NCBI RefSeq assembly: GCF_958295425.1
Contig: NC_081145.1
Location: forward strand, 16,831,443-16,895,442
Origin: Solea solea
Taxonomy: Eukaryota > Chordata > Actinopteri > Pleuronectiformes > Soleidae
Reading direction: 5' to 3'
Length of the DNA: 64,000 bases
Position numbers and translations under genes: made by a program. This document shows positions 37,817 to 54,230 of the stretch, one piece after another; the stretch's first letter is position 1, and each line of letters starts with the position of its first letter. The notes beneath the pieces are model-generated. The model searched no databases and was not told the origin of the DNA. It saw nothing but the letters and a program-made list of their open reading frames with translations.

Positions 37817-40800
37817 ATGGCAGAATTCCTCGAAGACCCGTCGGTTCTTACTAAAGAAAAGCTGAAGAATGAGCTCGCTGCCAACAACGTGCCACTTCCT
37901 GGCGGAGAGCATAAAAAAGAAGTGTATGTGCAGCTGTACCTGAAAAACTTAACCGTACTGAACGACAAGAAGAGCCCGCCCACAGACCACTTCTCCAGCG
38001 ATGAAGATCTGCCCGCGCCCGTGGTGTCCAACAAAAGTCGCTCTGGAAGGGTAAGTTACAGTTTGTTGGACTCTACGATAAGAAAACGCTAAATGAGACG
38101 TTTGTGGTGACTTTCTACAATCGAGTGAGTCGTTAATGGAGAAACTTATTTTCTTATGTTGGTGGCTTTATAAGATGACCACCTTACAGTTGTAGTGATT
38201 TTTTTTTTGGTGCCACAAGGAGGAGCTAGTATCTTTCCAGTCATTCCATGATTTTTCTCGTTTGCTCTAAAAAAAGTGTATTGTTATTCCTAAGTATTGT
38301 TTTGTAGTAGTAATAATACATCATTTAATTCATTTGGGGGAGGCCATGGGTCTGAAGTATATCAGGTTAGTTTGTTTTTCAACCTGAAGGTCAGGGGTCT
38401 GATGCTGCTGCCAAAGTGTCACTGGGCAAGACACTTAAACCCAATTTGCCTGTTATAAACGGGGGTGCACAGTTCCAGTTCCAAGCCTGGATAAATAGGA
38501 ATGGTATCCTGCTTAAAATTGCCTGCAGGTATGATAAAGCTCTTAAGCCCTGTCCTTTCATGTCATGTTGAAATGCCCTTTGATGTACGTTATGTCATCA
38601 TATTGTCTAGGGTTAGGAGTCTTTGAGATAGGTTTTTCACAGAGGAATCAATAAGAATAAGTTTGACTTCCAGTCTCCTATTTAGAGCCCAAATGAAGGT
38701 AGATTATGGATGAGGCTTTGCCCATTTACCATAACAAAAATATTGATTGCATTCATTTTGTTGAGGACAATTGGTATTGGAAACTTTCATATTGTCCTAT
38801 GCCCAGATGACACAAAGGGTCTTTTGTTGGGTAGTTGGATGTAATATGATGTGGTCATATGTGAGTGAAAAGTGACTTGTCTGCCACCAATTTTAATGGT
38901 ATTTTATATCTTTATATTTTCTACAGAAAGCTACCAAAAAGACAGACAAGCCACGCTCTGTGGAAGTTGAGGTGACAGACCTCACAGATGAAGATTTAAG
39001 ACAACAGCTGGCAAAGCATGGCTTTGAGTCAGGACCCATTGTTGGTGAGGAACTGTATTTACACTTGTTTCAATACAACTGGTTGTTTTTTAGCAATGCT
39101 TAAATGACCATACGGTATAATTATATCTCAATCACTTTATTGGAACGGCAACAGTTGATGGAAACATGTGTGCATCTTTTTTTTTTTACACACACATTTT
39201 CAAAACTTTGCTTAAAATTCGTGATACATTTGAATGTAAATCAGGTAACTGAGATTGTCTTGTCTGGTTATGTCTGTGTCATAACAAAGATGTATGGATC
39301 CTGCTTCAGCAACACTGCCATTATTATATTATACTAAATTGTATTTACGTCTGTTTCTGCCATTCAGCCTCAACACGTAGATTGTATGAGCAGAAGCTGC
39401 AGAAGCTGATGAACCAGCCTCCACCTGAACCTGAACCCCCTGCACACGTCACAGCTCTCCCCAAGGCAGATAGTAACCAGAATGGCAATACAAATTCCGA
39501 CCAGTATAGTGACAAGGAAGATGGTGAGCTTTGTGAACACCCACTGCCTGTGATCTATAAATAACCTGCTTCTTGCTTGTTAAATGTTGGAAAAACCCCT
39601 GGTTACTACACTGCAATGTTTCACAACTGTGTTTATATAACCTGTGTTGTTGTTTTTTATCAGAAGAGATTGCTGCCCCTGAACCAGAGCCAGTTCCTGT
39701 GGTGGAGAAGGCTGTGAGGAGCAGAGGGAAAGCTCCAGTCACTGCCAGGACCAGCAGCAGACGACAAACCAAGGTGAAGGACCCTTTGATTTTACCATGG
39801 TAGACAATAAGGGTGCATTCACACCAGCTCCTTCTTAATCGAACCCTAGTTTGTTTGGGTAGATGTGAATGCGCAACCAAACTCTGATCCGCACCAAAGA
39901 AGCAAACTCTGGTTTGCCTAAAAACATAGGTCTCAGTTCCCGTCAAGTGAACCAAATGCAGGAAGCCGACTACAACTCAGGGCATTGTGGGTAAACGCAA
40001 CCAAAACATACGGGCGTATAGAACGGGAGAAATTGCTGAGCCCATTGTTGCAGTGTATATGTTACATTACATTACATGTCATTTAGCAGACGCTTTTATC
40101 CAAAGCGACTTACAATGGAATTGAGTACAATCAGCCAGGGGTGGAGTCGAACTTGTGACCATGATGTCTTTCGCACACAGTGTACCAGTCTTAACCACTG
40201 AGCCACTCCACCATATGTGTCATATGTTCACATAAAACGATAGGATTTGATGCAGCTACATGTTTTGCTCTTATGTGACGGAAACAGAAGTTGCCCTGCA
40301 TTAACCAACAGATGAGCGATTTTTCTCGTTCATTCTTGTCTTATCCTTCAGTAATTCTGATGCAGCGCCACCTCAGGCGAGGAGGGGAATACGTTATTCA
40401 AGAGGTTCAGTTTGTTTCACTACAGTGCAGTGTGAAAGCAAACTCAGACCAGCTGAATGTTGCAGCCCCCAATTGAGTCCCCAATCGTACAGAGTCTAGC
40501 GGACTATTAGGTGTGAAAACAACCTAAGAGTCATTGTCATTTGTTTGGATGTTTTTTTCTTTCATTAGCAGGTGGTGGAGGAGGTTACGATCGAAGAGAC
40601 TCCAAAGAAGGCCAGCAAGAGCGCTGTTGAAGACATCCTTGCCAATGAAATAAGCACACCAACAGGCATCAGGTGACTTTTTCTTAGGCTTCCACCATAT
40701 GCTGTATAGAAATCTATGTCTTCTGAGTTGAAAAGTAAAGCCCAAGATGTTAGAAAAGAGTAGCAGTTCCTAGTTGGAACATGATGTCAATTTTGTAAAT

Positions 40801-42152
40801 AAGGGCCCAACATGTGTGGAAATAGAAGATAAAGCATGGCACCTAAGTGGACACCAGTGTGATTGACAGTTCGCCTCATAGGTTGCTGGTGGCATCCATG
40901 GAATGTCCATTTGTATAAATAGTCTCTGGCTTGCAACTAAAACACACACTACTTATAATCCTGCAGGGAAAAGTAAATTTTCCTTGCAGTTGAACACAAA
41001 GTTCACTCACCAGCTATTTTAGAGCCTTCAGACACATTTCATGATCTTGTACAGCGGGCTCAAGTTTAGTCCCATCTACAACAAAGAACAACACAAACAG
41101 ATGAGAGGGACAACTTCACCGTATATACTTTGTGGATGATGTGACGGCTATCTAAGCACCAGCTGAGCAAATTGAACTGTTATGGACAGTGTCAAATCTG
41201 TAATAATGTGCATCACCTGCTATAAAACTAATTCTGGGAAATGGGGCAATGGTTCACTGAGATCAGCCGCAGTCTATCGCTGTGTTTCCACTGAGTGGAA
41301 CGGCTTGGTCCAGTAAAGTACATGCCAAAATTACCGACCCCAGCCATTCCACTGTTCGGCAATGGAATGCCCCCTTGGGGTACCAGTGTAAAATGTTATG
41401 TTACTGTTAGATTGGCTCCACCCATTATAGGTGGAGCCAATGTAGCTGATTGTCATCGGATTGGGCAACAGAAAAACATCACTGCTTTGCAATAGCCCAC
41501 AGTCTTTTCTCATACAAAGCTAAACATCTTGAGACAAATGGCCACGAACCAAGTAGGAAAAAAAGAGCCACTGGAAGTCCTCCATTGTTGTCTGTTGTGT
41601 CGTTCGATGTCGTCACACCAGTATGACACTGACAAATCTGATGGAAATCCACCTATTGTAATCTGTGTGAAAGTTTGGAAAATAGCTTGTCAGGTGGAAC
41701 CTGTGTTGTTGAGTACAACATTAGTCTGAAACATTATTTTTTTGTTGTTTGTTTGTCTGAGTAGTGCCACTTGCAGGCGTCCAATCCGAGGAGCTGCTGG
41801 TCGACCTTTAAAACAAAGTGATTACTGGTTAAATCAATCCCGTGTGCAGCACAGCGCCCAAACCGAGAGCCGCTCGCATAAGGAGTCTCTCGTCCGACCG
41901 GGCAGCTCCGGCGGTTCAAGCAAAGCCACGCTCTGTCGGCGCGTCTTGTCCTTGTTGCTCAAGCTGCTCCTCCTTGCTGCGGTGGTTGGTTCTCTGTACT
42001 ATGTCTACGAGAACCTGGATGAAGATCAGATCAACACCCTCAAAGGCCTCCGGGACAGTGTCATCGTCCCAATCCAGGAGGCTGTGGAAAACACAGCCGC
42101 CTACCTGGGCAACATCACCGTTGGCAGTGCTACTGAGAGCGCTGACGAGTAA
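37817..42152 (+). CDS. tmpo: Thymopoietin / lamina-associated polypeptide 2, beta-like
   Basis: Inner nuclear membrane protein that links chromatin (via BAF) to lamins. Coding exons: 37817-38050, 38927-39044, 39368-39523, 39664-39773, 40572-40672 and 41765-42152, all with GT-AG borders and consistent phase; 368 residues. An N-terminal LEM-like domain begins at [20 protein letters not shown]. The true LEM domain lies at about 93-133 ([13 protein letters not shown], then [10 protein letters not shown]). A conserved [21 protein letters not shown] block spans the exon 5/6 junction. One transmembrane helix (about 300-321) is followed by a 47-residue lumenal tail with an Asn-Ile-Thr sequon. No LAP2-alpha-type large exon is present, as expected outside mammals. 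The ATG matches the start of vertebrate orthologues. Confidence 0.95.
38340..38640 (+). repeat. SINE-like fragment in tmpo intron 1
   Basis: Contains 'cctgaaggtcaggggtctgatgctgctgccaaagtgtcactgggcaagacactt', similar to the tRNA-derived front part of common fish SINEs. Borders uncertain. Confidence 0.4.
39808..40528. mobile_element. MITE in tmpo intron 4, host of a nested SINE
   Basis: Left end 'agggtgcattcacaccagct' and right end 'aggtgtgaaaacaacct' are roughly inverted, with internal phrases 'aatcgaaccctagtttg' and 'gaaagcaaactcagaccag' that also mirror each other. The SINE at 40058-40214 interrupts it. Non-autonomous DNA element, family not assigned. Confidence 0.5.
40058..40214 (-). repeat. 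tRNA-derived SINE, nested
   Basis: Read on the minus strand it begins TGGTGGAGTGGCTCAGTGG (A box) and continues to a B box in 'acaagttcgactccacc', then ends with 'tgtaagtcgctttggataaaagcgtctgctaaatgac' and a 'atgtaatgtaatgta' tail. This is a common ray-finned-fish SINE arrangement. A related tail is at 4490-4555. Confidence 0.7.
41270..41480. repeat. Repeat with 12-bp palindrome in tmpo intron 5
   Basis: Contains 'gtgtttccactgagtgg', common at the ends of fish DNA transposons, and a perfect inverted repeat attggctccacc (41411-41422) / ggtggagccaat (41430-41441) around a 7-base loop. Family not assigned. Confidence 0.4.
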
Positions 42153-43690
42153 AGACCCTCAGCAGTCCCCTGCTATGCCCATGCCACCTCCCGCCTGCCA
42201 CAACACATCACACCACAACTCAAGCAGACAACGTTGCTCACCTCTTATCAACTCTTGTCCTACAAGGAAAAAAAGGACCGATGTAATTGGAATGATGAAC
42301 TGTCTCTTCTCTGGATTCCAGCTCTCTACTCTCACCACATTAGGGAGACGTAACTCAAACAGTAGCTTCTGGATAACACTGTTTTGTGGCAGTCACAAGA
42401 GACTCATTTTGATGTTTTAATCTGTGAAATGTTTTGTTATGTCTGTGCGTATTTAACCCTTGTCTGTAGAAACAAGTGCAAAATAGAGAGGCTAGTTTAT
42501 CCATGCATGGTTCTAGTTTTTGAAGGTCATACTGTAGTTTCTAATGCTCCGTGCCAGGTGTTTTTCTGAAGGTGAAGTGCCTGGACACTCTTAGCGCCCT
42601 CCCATTTTCCACGCACAAATCCGCGCGACTACTAATGCCAGAATGTCTACATGTGTTTCTATACGAATTTCAGAATTTGCTCTGTAGCTGTAGACGACTG
42701 TAGTTAGAACGATTCATTATTTCTATGGTGCTCAGGAAGATTCCGCTCAACCGTTTCTTTGTGGTCTGTGCTGGGAGGAGACACGTGGTCAGGTCACATC
42801 ACTGCATGAGGAAATTCAGCCCACATTCATGTTGAAGTAAAAACGAAACCATTTCTTTCTTTCTTTTTTTAATTGTTGAGTGCAACATTCTTCTGTAAAA
42901 CTGATTTGATTCTGCTTCCTCTACATTTCAATAATAGTTTTTAACTTTTAATAGACTGACAATTTTGGCATCTTTGTTTCAGAATCCTTGTCAGCAAACA
43001 GACAACTTTTTAGTATCTACTATTTATCAGACAAGCACTCCTTGAGGATGTGAATATTGCAGTGTTTAATCATACGTTGATTTTTAATTTTTATTGTTTT
43101 TCCCCAGTCCTGCCAGTGTGGCCATATAAGTTTACATGCTTTGAGTTTTAGTGCTCTGTTGTGCTTTCTTTTGTTTTTATTAGATTTCTGATCCTTCAGT
43201 CCTAAATGCAGGACTGGCTGGTGATATGCACCCACATTGCCCATCTCACTGACTGAATTAGTGTCCGGACATGGAAGACACAAGAAGAAAGTTTTGAAAA
43301 GTTGGGACATTAATACGTTTATTATCGTAAGAACTCTCGACTGTTTCTGCCTGTGCAAATTACTAGAGATGGAGATGCTGTTGGTCACTGGATGGGGGGG
43401 TGTGAGGGGGAGGGTTTATGCACTGGAGGTGATGTCACGAGGATGGGAACATTTGTGGGGCATCATTGTTTCTATTTTGATATTTTTCTAAAGAGGTGTG
43501 TTTAACTTACTATATAGCACATTTTAGAGTTTGAATCAAGCATGTAATCCATGCGAGTAATTAGAGTATCCTAATCTGATCGTTCGCCAGGCAGCTCTCC
43601 TCACAATGGACATAAATGACAAGGGTTGTGTGGGTAAGGATTTTTAATCTGATTATTTGTGATAATGTAGGCAGTGTATCATAAAATAAA
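42153..43690 (+). other. tmpo 3' UTR (inferred)
   Basis: No further coding exon. The first strong hexamer is AATAAA at 43685-43690, which would make a 3' UTR of about 1.5 kb. Extent is inferred from that signal alone. Confidence 0.4.
43685..43690 (+). terminator. Candidate poly(A) signal of tmpo
   Basis: AATAAA within 'ataaaataaacttggttgtt', 1.5 kb past the tmpo stop and about 1.2 kb before the ldhb TATA-like box. Confidence 0.35.
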
Positions 43691-44847
43691 CTTGGTTGTT
43701 ACCATATCCGTTTTTATTATTTTCTATACCTCTGCTTGGACATCTGGTACAGGTTTGAATTACTTCACTGCAACACATTAGATGATAATGTGTTCAACAG
43801 TCCTGATTTGATTTGAAGAGTTAATTGTTGGACAAACCACCTTTATTTTCAGTGAAGTCTCAGTGTTGGTGCATGTTTGTCAACTAGTTTTCTCTCTGTT
43901 CAGACCGCTACCAGTTACTGAGCAAAGAAGAGCTGCGTTACTGCTTCGTGTGAAGTCCAGCGTGAGTGACAGTCCTCCCTCACACTCACAATGTACAGTA
44001 CTGTGCAACAGTTCTATATCTGTTGTTTTAACGAAGCTATAATGACCATACAGTACAGTTATTTCTCATTCACTTCTCTTTCTCTGACTTCAGCCTATGT
44101 GATTATTAATTGATTCATGATTTAATTGTCTGTTTATGCATGTTTTCTCACTTTAAGTGCACATGAGTTACGGAACATGATGCATTCTGTGATTTTCTTT
44201 TTCTTTCTCACCCTGCACTGTTGGGCAGCTGTGCACTCAGTCACACTCTGGTCACAGAAATAGGATAAACAACCTTTTTTTTTAAATCAGTTTTGGTTCT
44301 GTCACTTTGGCTTGGCTTTTTTTAATTTTGTATCTACAAGTGTATTAATGCTCAGATGAGCAGTGTCTGTGCAGCACATCAGGGAAACTATATCAATTTC
44401 ATCAACCTGCAGTTATATTTGGATTTAAAAATAGAAACATTTGGCATGGGTTTTGGCATGACTCGAGGCTTGAAATTCACATTGCTCTCTTCAATTGGAT
44501 GTACATTCAGATGCACATTAATTTATCTGTATCTGTAATTCGATCATCATTAATGAAAGTGCTGACTTCAGTATCTAACCTGCACCACTGTCAAATGTAG
44601 TCACTGACTGCAGAGTGTTTTCACTGGACTAACACATGCAGTGACGCTACACCAACCCCAAAAATTATTAATCACTAATAAAATGAGCCACTAATTCTCA
44701 TGTATGTTATTAATAACTCACTTCAGTGTAATGTGACAGAGGTTGTCGACTGTGTGGTGGTGTTGCCAGTGGAGGTGGGGTGGAGAGAGTAGTACCAGCT
44801 GACTAACCTGCCAAACTGAGACTTTGTAAGGGATGTAGAGACTTATC
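43691..44847. other. tmpo-ldhb intergenic
   Basis: Small spacer between convergent-free, same-strand genes. No exon seen. It should hold the distal part of the ldhb promoter. Confidence 0.4.
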
Positions 44848-44855
44848 TATATAAA
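44848..44855 (+). promoter_or_regulatory. TATA box of ldhb
   Basis: TATATAAA within 'tatctatataaatccaac'. It lies about 30 bases before the probable start of a 5' non-coding exon (44880-44980). Confidence 0.5.
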
Positions 44856-44879
44856 TCCAACTGCCTGTAGCCTGACAGC

Positions 44880-44980
44880 ACAGTAAGGAGAGGAGTAAGT
44901 AACACACACACACACTGCAGCGGAGTCTTACTGTAGCACTGGAGACAAGGACAAGAATTTAGCCAGATCCTCGACAACAG
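44880..44980 (+). other. ldhb 5' non-coding exon (inferred)
   Basis: Starts at the expected distance from the TATA-like box and ends 'cgacaacag|gtgaac', a good donor. The matching acceptor would be 'tctcttcag' at 46477, leaving eight untranslated bases before the ATG at 46486. The start is approximate. Confidence 0.45.
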
Positions 44981-46485
44981 GTGAACAGGCATGTTTCGTA
45001 TCACTTGAAAAATCTGATTGGGACAGTTCCGATCTGAGATCTGGTTTGTTTCTTTACAGGTTTTATATTACTTGTCCTTTTCCTTTTTTACAACCCGGGC
45101 AGCAGCTAAATGTTCAGTTCTTCAGTAGTGGATGTACTCACAGTGACAGACAATGACCAGTGAGAGTGGGACCAGAGACACTGATAGAATAATCATCTCC
45201 TTCACTAAAAGAAAGCTGTCTTTACTTTTCTATAAAGAACGTTGACCACGTTTACCTACATTTAAGTAAATGTGTGTAAGTTCTGTGTTTTCAGAGCAGG
45301 TTATTTCTAGTTCTGTCTGGGACTGTGTTAAATAAGAATGAAAACATTGCATTTGAAAAATAATTTGAATTGGTCTTTTCAAATACTATCATCAAACTAT
45401 CATGCATGGTCCCTACAGTATAGCACTCTATGGAATTAAGCTTATAATAATTAGTTGATATGGTTTTGTACTAATGTTTTCATTAAACGTTATATCTGTG
45501 TCATTGATCTGACCTTGGAGGCTAAGCCAACTCATTAACCTCTCATGTTTATATGCTTGAAGTATGTGCTGCTTTCTCCTGGTAATCCGGTTTCCCAGGA
45601 CTAAGGAATGGATTAATCTTTATACACAGTGTCTCTTATATTCTTATATGTAATGTGTTGATCACTCAAGTCTCAGTCTCAATGTGCAGCATCCATATTT
45701 AAACCTAAATGTATGTAAATATGATATTTATTTATCATTAATACACAGAATCCCAATTCTTTTATCTGGCTACTGGGTCCCATGCTCATCTCAGAGAGAG
45801 AATCAAGGTAAATCCATAATAATCTAAAATAAAGGTTGATTTTTTGTCCTATAATATTCTTTAAAGACATCTAATTGCCGGTGCAGCAGATGGAAGCAGT
45901 GTTAAGGGATTACAGCAACTCCTCTAAACTGTGCGGTCAGTCAGTCAAGTTTGGCACTGGATTAAATGCTCCCCCCTCCATTTTTGGGAGGGGAGGGTAA
46001 TGCAGGCAGAGGAGCAGCTCGCAGCTCTGACTCTGAGTCACATGAGCTGCAGCAGCAGACCGTCACACACCTGCCTCAGCCTGGACTGACAGTGACTGTG
46101 GGAGGTGTTGTGGATGCAGAGTGACACATAGATCCAGTGGAAACGCACCATAGGTGTCCTCTCAGTCTGCCATGCTGATTACATGGTGGTATTTATACTT
46201 CTCAGCTCGGAGCATCGTGCTACAATGCAAGTATTGCTGGTGTTTTTGTGTGTCTGGCTCTGTGTCATTTGAAGGTGAACTCTGCAGGAGGATAATGTGT
46301 CTCTCTCTGTCTCTTGTAATAGATTTAGATGTCAGAGAAGACATGTAACCTTCAGTGCTGCTGCCAAAAATCTGCTTTCTGAGTTTCCTTGGATGTGTCT
46401 GTTACCAACAACCAACACAAGGCTGTGTTCCTGACCTAAAGACTCTTGTTTTCTTCCCTTTCATTTACTCTCTTCAGCATTTAAA

Positions 46486-50822
<4,337 letters not shown>

Positions 50823-51072
50823 CTGATCAACAGGGGGCGCTACAGCCACACCTACTTGACTGCCATCACAGTGCAGACACCGCCACCTGCCACAGCTTCA
50901 ATCCACTGCCCTCTGTAGAGTCACAGACGTAAATATGGAGGCTATTTAGCCGTAGATTGTCAGAGTTTGTTCTCTTTTGTGACAACAACCAAGTGAAATG
51001 TTGCTCTAAATCATTTGTCCTTGACTGTGATGCAGTGGGGGACCATGTGTCACTCATGTGGCTTTAATATGT

Positions 51073-51078
51073 AATAAA
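51073..51078 (+). terminator. Poly(A) signal of ldhb
   Basis: AATAAA in 'atgtaataaaaacacattc', 250 bases past the stop codon; a 3' UTR of about 270 bases. Confidence 0.7.
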
Positions 51079-51099
51079 AACACATTCATTGACGCAACT

Positions 51100-52210
51100 G
51101 GTGCATTTGTTATTGTTTTTTTCACAAATTAAGTCAAAATGATATATTCACGCCCACTTTATTGCCATTTGCCCTCAAGGGAAAACAGCGTTGGTTTCAT
51201 GTGTTGGAAACATGGTGGAGATTTTGCTGCATGCTGACATTCAACCCAGTCACAAGGATCATGTTGTGTGTTGTCGCCACAGACCGTAAATGTAAAAAGT
51301 GTGTGGAGTCTTTCTTTGCTGGTTAAAGCTAACCAGAAATGTATGAATATACTAAATACTAAATACTACAACTCAACTGCTTGCAACAAGGATTCAGTTT
51401 GAACGGAAGTCTGTGGGGAATTGAGTCTAACAAATGTCTGTTAACATTTTCCCGACGACTTAATGGTCTCAATTGTTTGTTTCAGGTCTTATTAATTTTA
51501 TAAATCATGTTCCCATTAATTCTCCAGGTTCTCTGATTTGCTCCCACAGTAAATTGGACACTCTAAATTGACCGTAGATGTGAGAGCGGATGGTTGTTTG
51601 TCTCTATATGTGTCCCTGTGATGGACTGGTGACCTGTGCAGGGTGTACCCCGCCTTTCACACTATGTCTGAGATTGACACCAGTGATGTGTGGTTAGATT
51701 TAGGTAAAAAAAGCACCTGTTCAAACAGATCATGGTTGTTTCCATAGCATCACCGTCTGCATTGTAAAAGCAGTTGTAGAAAATCATAAAAAAAGAAATT
51801 TAATTCCTGTAGAGAATGTAAAACAACAACTGTTCATGTAGATGCTGCATATTAAGTCAGCTACATATTCACGCTGCCAATCGCCTGTTTTAAGACATCC
51901 CAAAAGGTGTTCTGCTGTTCTTATGTGAGATTCACTGAACTCTTGTTCATGTTCCATGTTCTACTGTTGACCTCTCTTTGACCCATTGACGACCAGGTCA
52001 AGTTCCCAATTAAACTCAGTCCTCTTCTAGTGACCGATGATGTGATGACACCTCAATGATTGGTGTTTATCCTGGTGTTAACGACTGTGGGTGAGAATCA
52101 CTTAATTGTTGCCTCGGGCTAAAAGTTGTATCACTGTGAAAGGAAATCCTCTCTCATCGAGCTGAGATGTAAGATGTAAAAAAAAAAGACAAGGCTGTTG
52201 ATCTGGCGTA
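51100..52210. other. ldhb-spx intergenic
   Basis: Gap between the convergent ldhb (plus) and spx (minus). It has a SINE copy at 51525-51690 and no exon. The gys2 gene that lies between these genes in tetrapods is not here. Confidence 0.5.
51525..51690 (+). repeat. SINE copy 6, head missing
   Basis: 'ctcccacagtaaattggacactctaaattgac', 'tggtgacctgtgcagggtgtaccccgcctttcac', 'ctatgtctgagattgacaccagtg'. Same family as at 931, 5361, 13818, 19218 and 47933; plus-oriented and shortened at both ends. Confidence 0.7.
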
Positions 52211-52216
52211 TTTAAT
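52211..52216 (-). terminator. Candidate poly(A) signal of spx
   Basis: ATTAAA on the minus strand, about 100 bases past the spx stop codon. A non-canonical but common hexamer. Confidence 0.4.
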
Positions 52217-52316
52217 TACAACTCAAACAGCAATAGGCACATAACAACAAATACAAGGAGATAATAAATATAATAAATAAAAATTGTGAGTGAGCCTGGC
52301 TCTCACTTCACAAATA

Positions 52317-52998
52317 CTAAAAATTCAGCGCCTGTTCATCCGGGTAATCGTCTAATTTGTGTCCACCTGAGGAAGAGAAAAGGTGATGAAATGATGATTT
52401 TCAGGCAGTGAGTTTGTGATGAACATCAGTGTTTTTACCTTCATCAACACGTCGCTGCAGAAGTTCTAGAAGGATCAGAGAAGCCCAAGATAAACCCAGT
52501 CCGTCACCGTTCTGGCTGTGAGTCACTACAGAGACACACAGAATAAACATAAAAGACGTACTGTAAAAAACCTATTCAACTGCTGTTTTACACACTAGAC
52601 TCACCTAAATGCAGAGTGTCATCTCTGTCTCTGTTGGCGCGCTCCAACACTGAGCGATGTCTCTCTGAAAGACATCACAGTGCAACACGGTTTTCTCTTT
52701 GTGAACCTTTTATTTTAACACAGGTTAAAGATATTGGAGATATTTCATTGATCAGACTGATATCAGTGTTTATTCTGCTGTGAACGTGTTCTTACGCGCT
52801 CCTTTGAGATATAGAACAGCCTGAGGAGTCCAATTTCTCCACTGAAATGACAAATAGGTTCGTCTATGACGACAACACATTCATGATTTGATTCAGAATA
52901 AACATAAACACGAGGACAAATGAGCTGCCATTCACCTGTGGTGCAGTCCAGCTCTGGGTAAAAAACGCCACCACAAACAGTGTCACCATAAGAGACAT
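52317..52998 (-). CDS. spx: Spexin (neuropeptide Q) precursor
   Basis: Secreted neuropeptide precursor; vertebrate spexin signals through galanin receptors 2 and 3. Five small coding exons: 52936-52998, 52796-52841, 52605-52664, 52439-52525 and 52317-52366; 101 residues with all phases consistent. Residues 1-19 form a signal peptide (MSLMVTLFVVAFFTQSWTA). The predicted mature peptide is residues 24-37, NWTPQAVLYLKGAQ, the spexin-1 signature with Met-to-Val at its seventh position. It is preceded by Trp22-Arg23, a single basic residue. It is followed by Arg38-His39-Arg40 rather than the usual Gly-Arg-Arg, so the amidation glycine is missing. The C-terminal part (LSWASLILLELLQ) resembles the family's leucine-rich tail. 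Exons this small gave no long open frame; the identification rests on the peptide and on synteny with golt1b and ldhb. Confidence 0.9.
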
Positions 52999-54230
52999 TG
53001 TTGAACTCTGTAATGAATGATAAATGATATATATCAAATATATAGATAAAACTAAATGTATTATATTCTCAAACCGTCAAGTTGAAAACCAAGTAGAAAT
53101 AATGCTTAACAACGTCACAATAGAAATAGGAAATCACAAACAAAAATATCTTAAGTATTTGTTAGATTACATGAATCTAGATATACTTTAAATAAAAACT
53201 AGTCTGTTTATTATATGTTGTTCTTTCTTAATGCCATATACTAACACAAACACACTTTCCATTATTCAAAATCGGGCTATAAGTATTATCACCTATTGTA
53301 CTTAATGTAAATGTATTATTCCTGAAACTACAGACATTACAATTCTACAACTTAGTGGATAATCATTATCTGTTTACAACCAGAGAAAGTAAATGAAATG
53401 CTTTTTTTTTTTTTTTAATTAAAAAACAACAACAACTTTTAGAACAAATATCAAGGAAAAACAGCTGCACAGATTCATTAAAATTAACTTTTCGAACTTG
53501 ACAAAAACATTTAAAACTTTGACTATTAATACATATATGAAGACAGAGACATATTTTGTCTGTATTTTTCCTTGAACTTTGATTATAAGGGTCTGAATAT
53601 TAAAAGCACTGACATTAACAAAATAAAGTTGAGCTTAAGCCAACACCTTTTTGGTGTATTTCTTTATGTGCACAATGCTGCTATATAATCTATAAGAATG
53701 TGTATTTAATATGTGTCAACAGAAATTAATCTGCATTTAATTGTGTAAACCTGTGACCAAAATGAACTAACTAAAAAAAGTAGTAATTGTACATTTAATT
53801 GTACAAATCTTAATTGTAAAATAAAACTGATTTATTGGATTTTTTTTTCAAATAGTTATAGCTTTATTCCATATATTTGTATGTATATTTATATATATAT
53901 AAATATATATTTATTCCAGTCTCTACACAGTAAGTGACAATCCTTAACGTACCCTGAACATAACACAACACAATACACACAACAAGCAACGTTTCAAGGA
54001 AAATAATGTGAGGCATAATCTTAACTCTGACAGAAAAAAACATTAATCATATTTATCATAATGCAGTAGTTGTAATTCAAATGTTCAACATCTTACAAGT
54101 AAATGGAAGTACAATGGTGAAAACTTAAATAATAAGATAATAGAAACCTAAGAAACTAATAATAATACAACTACTTTCACTCACAACATCACTTTAACTA
54201 ATAACAACAACAACAAAAACCATAGCTTAC
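52999..54230. other. spx intron 1 (5' UTR intron)
   Basis: AT-rich intron between the non-coding first exon (donor at 54230) and the acceptor 'ttacag' nine bases before the ATG. An A/T homopolymer run is at 53401-53416 and a (TA)n-rich patch near 53887-53910. No other exon. Confidence 0.5.
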
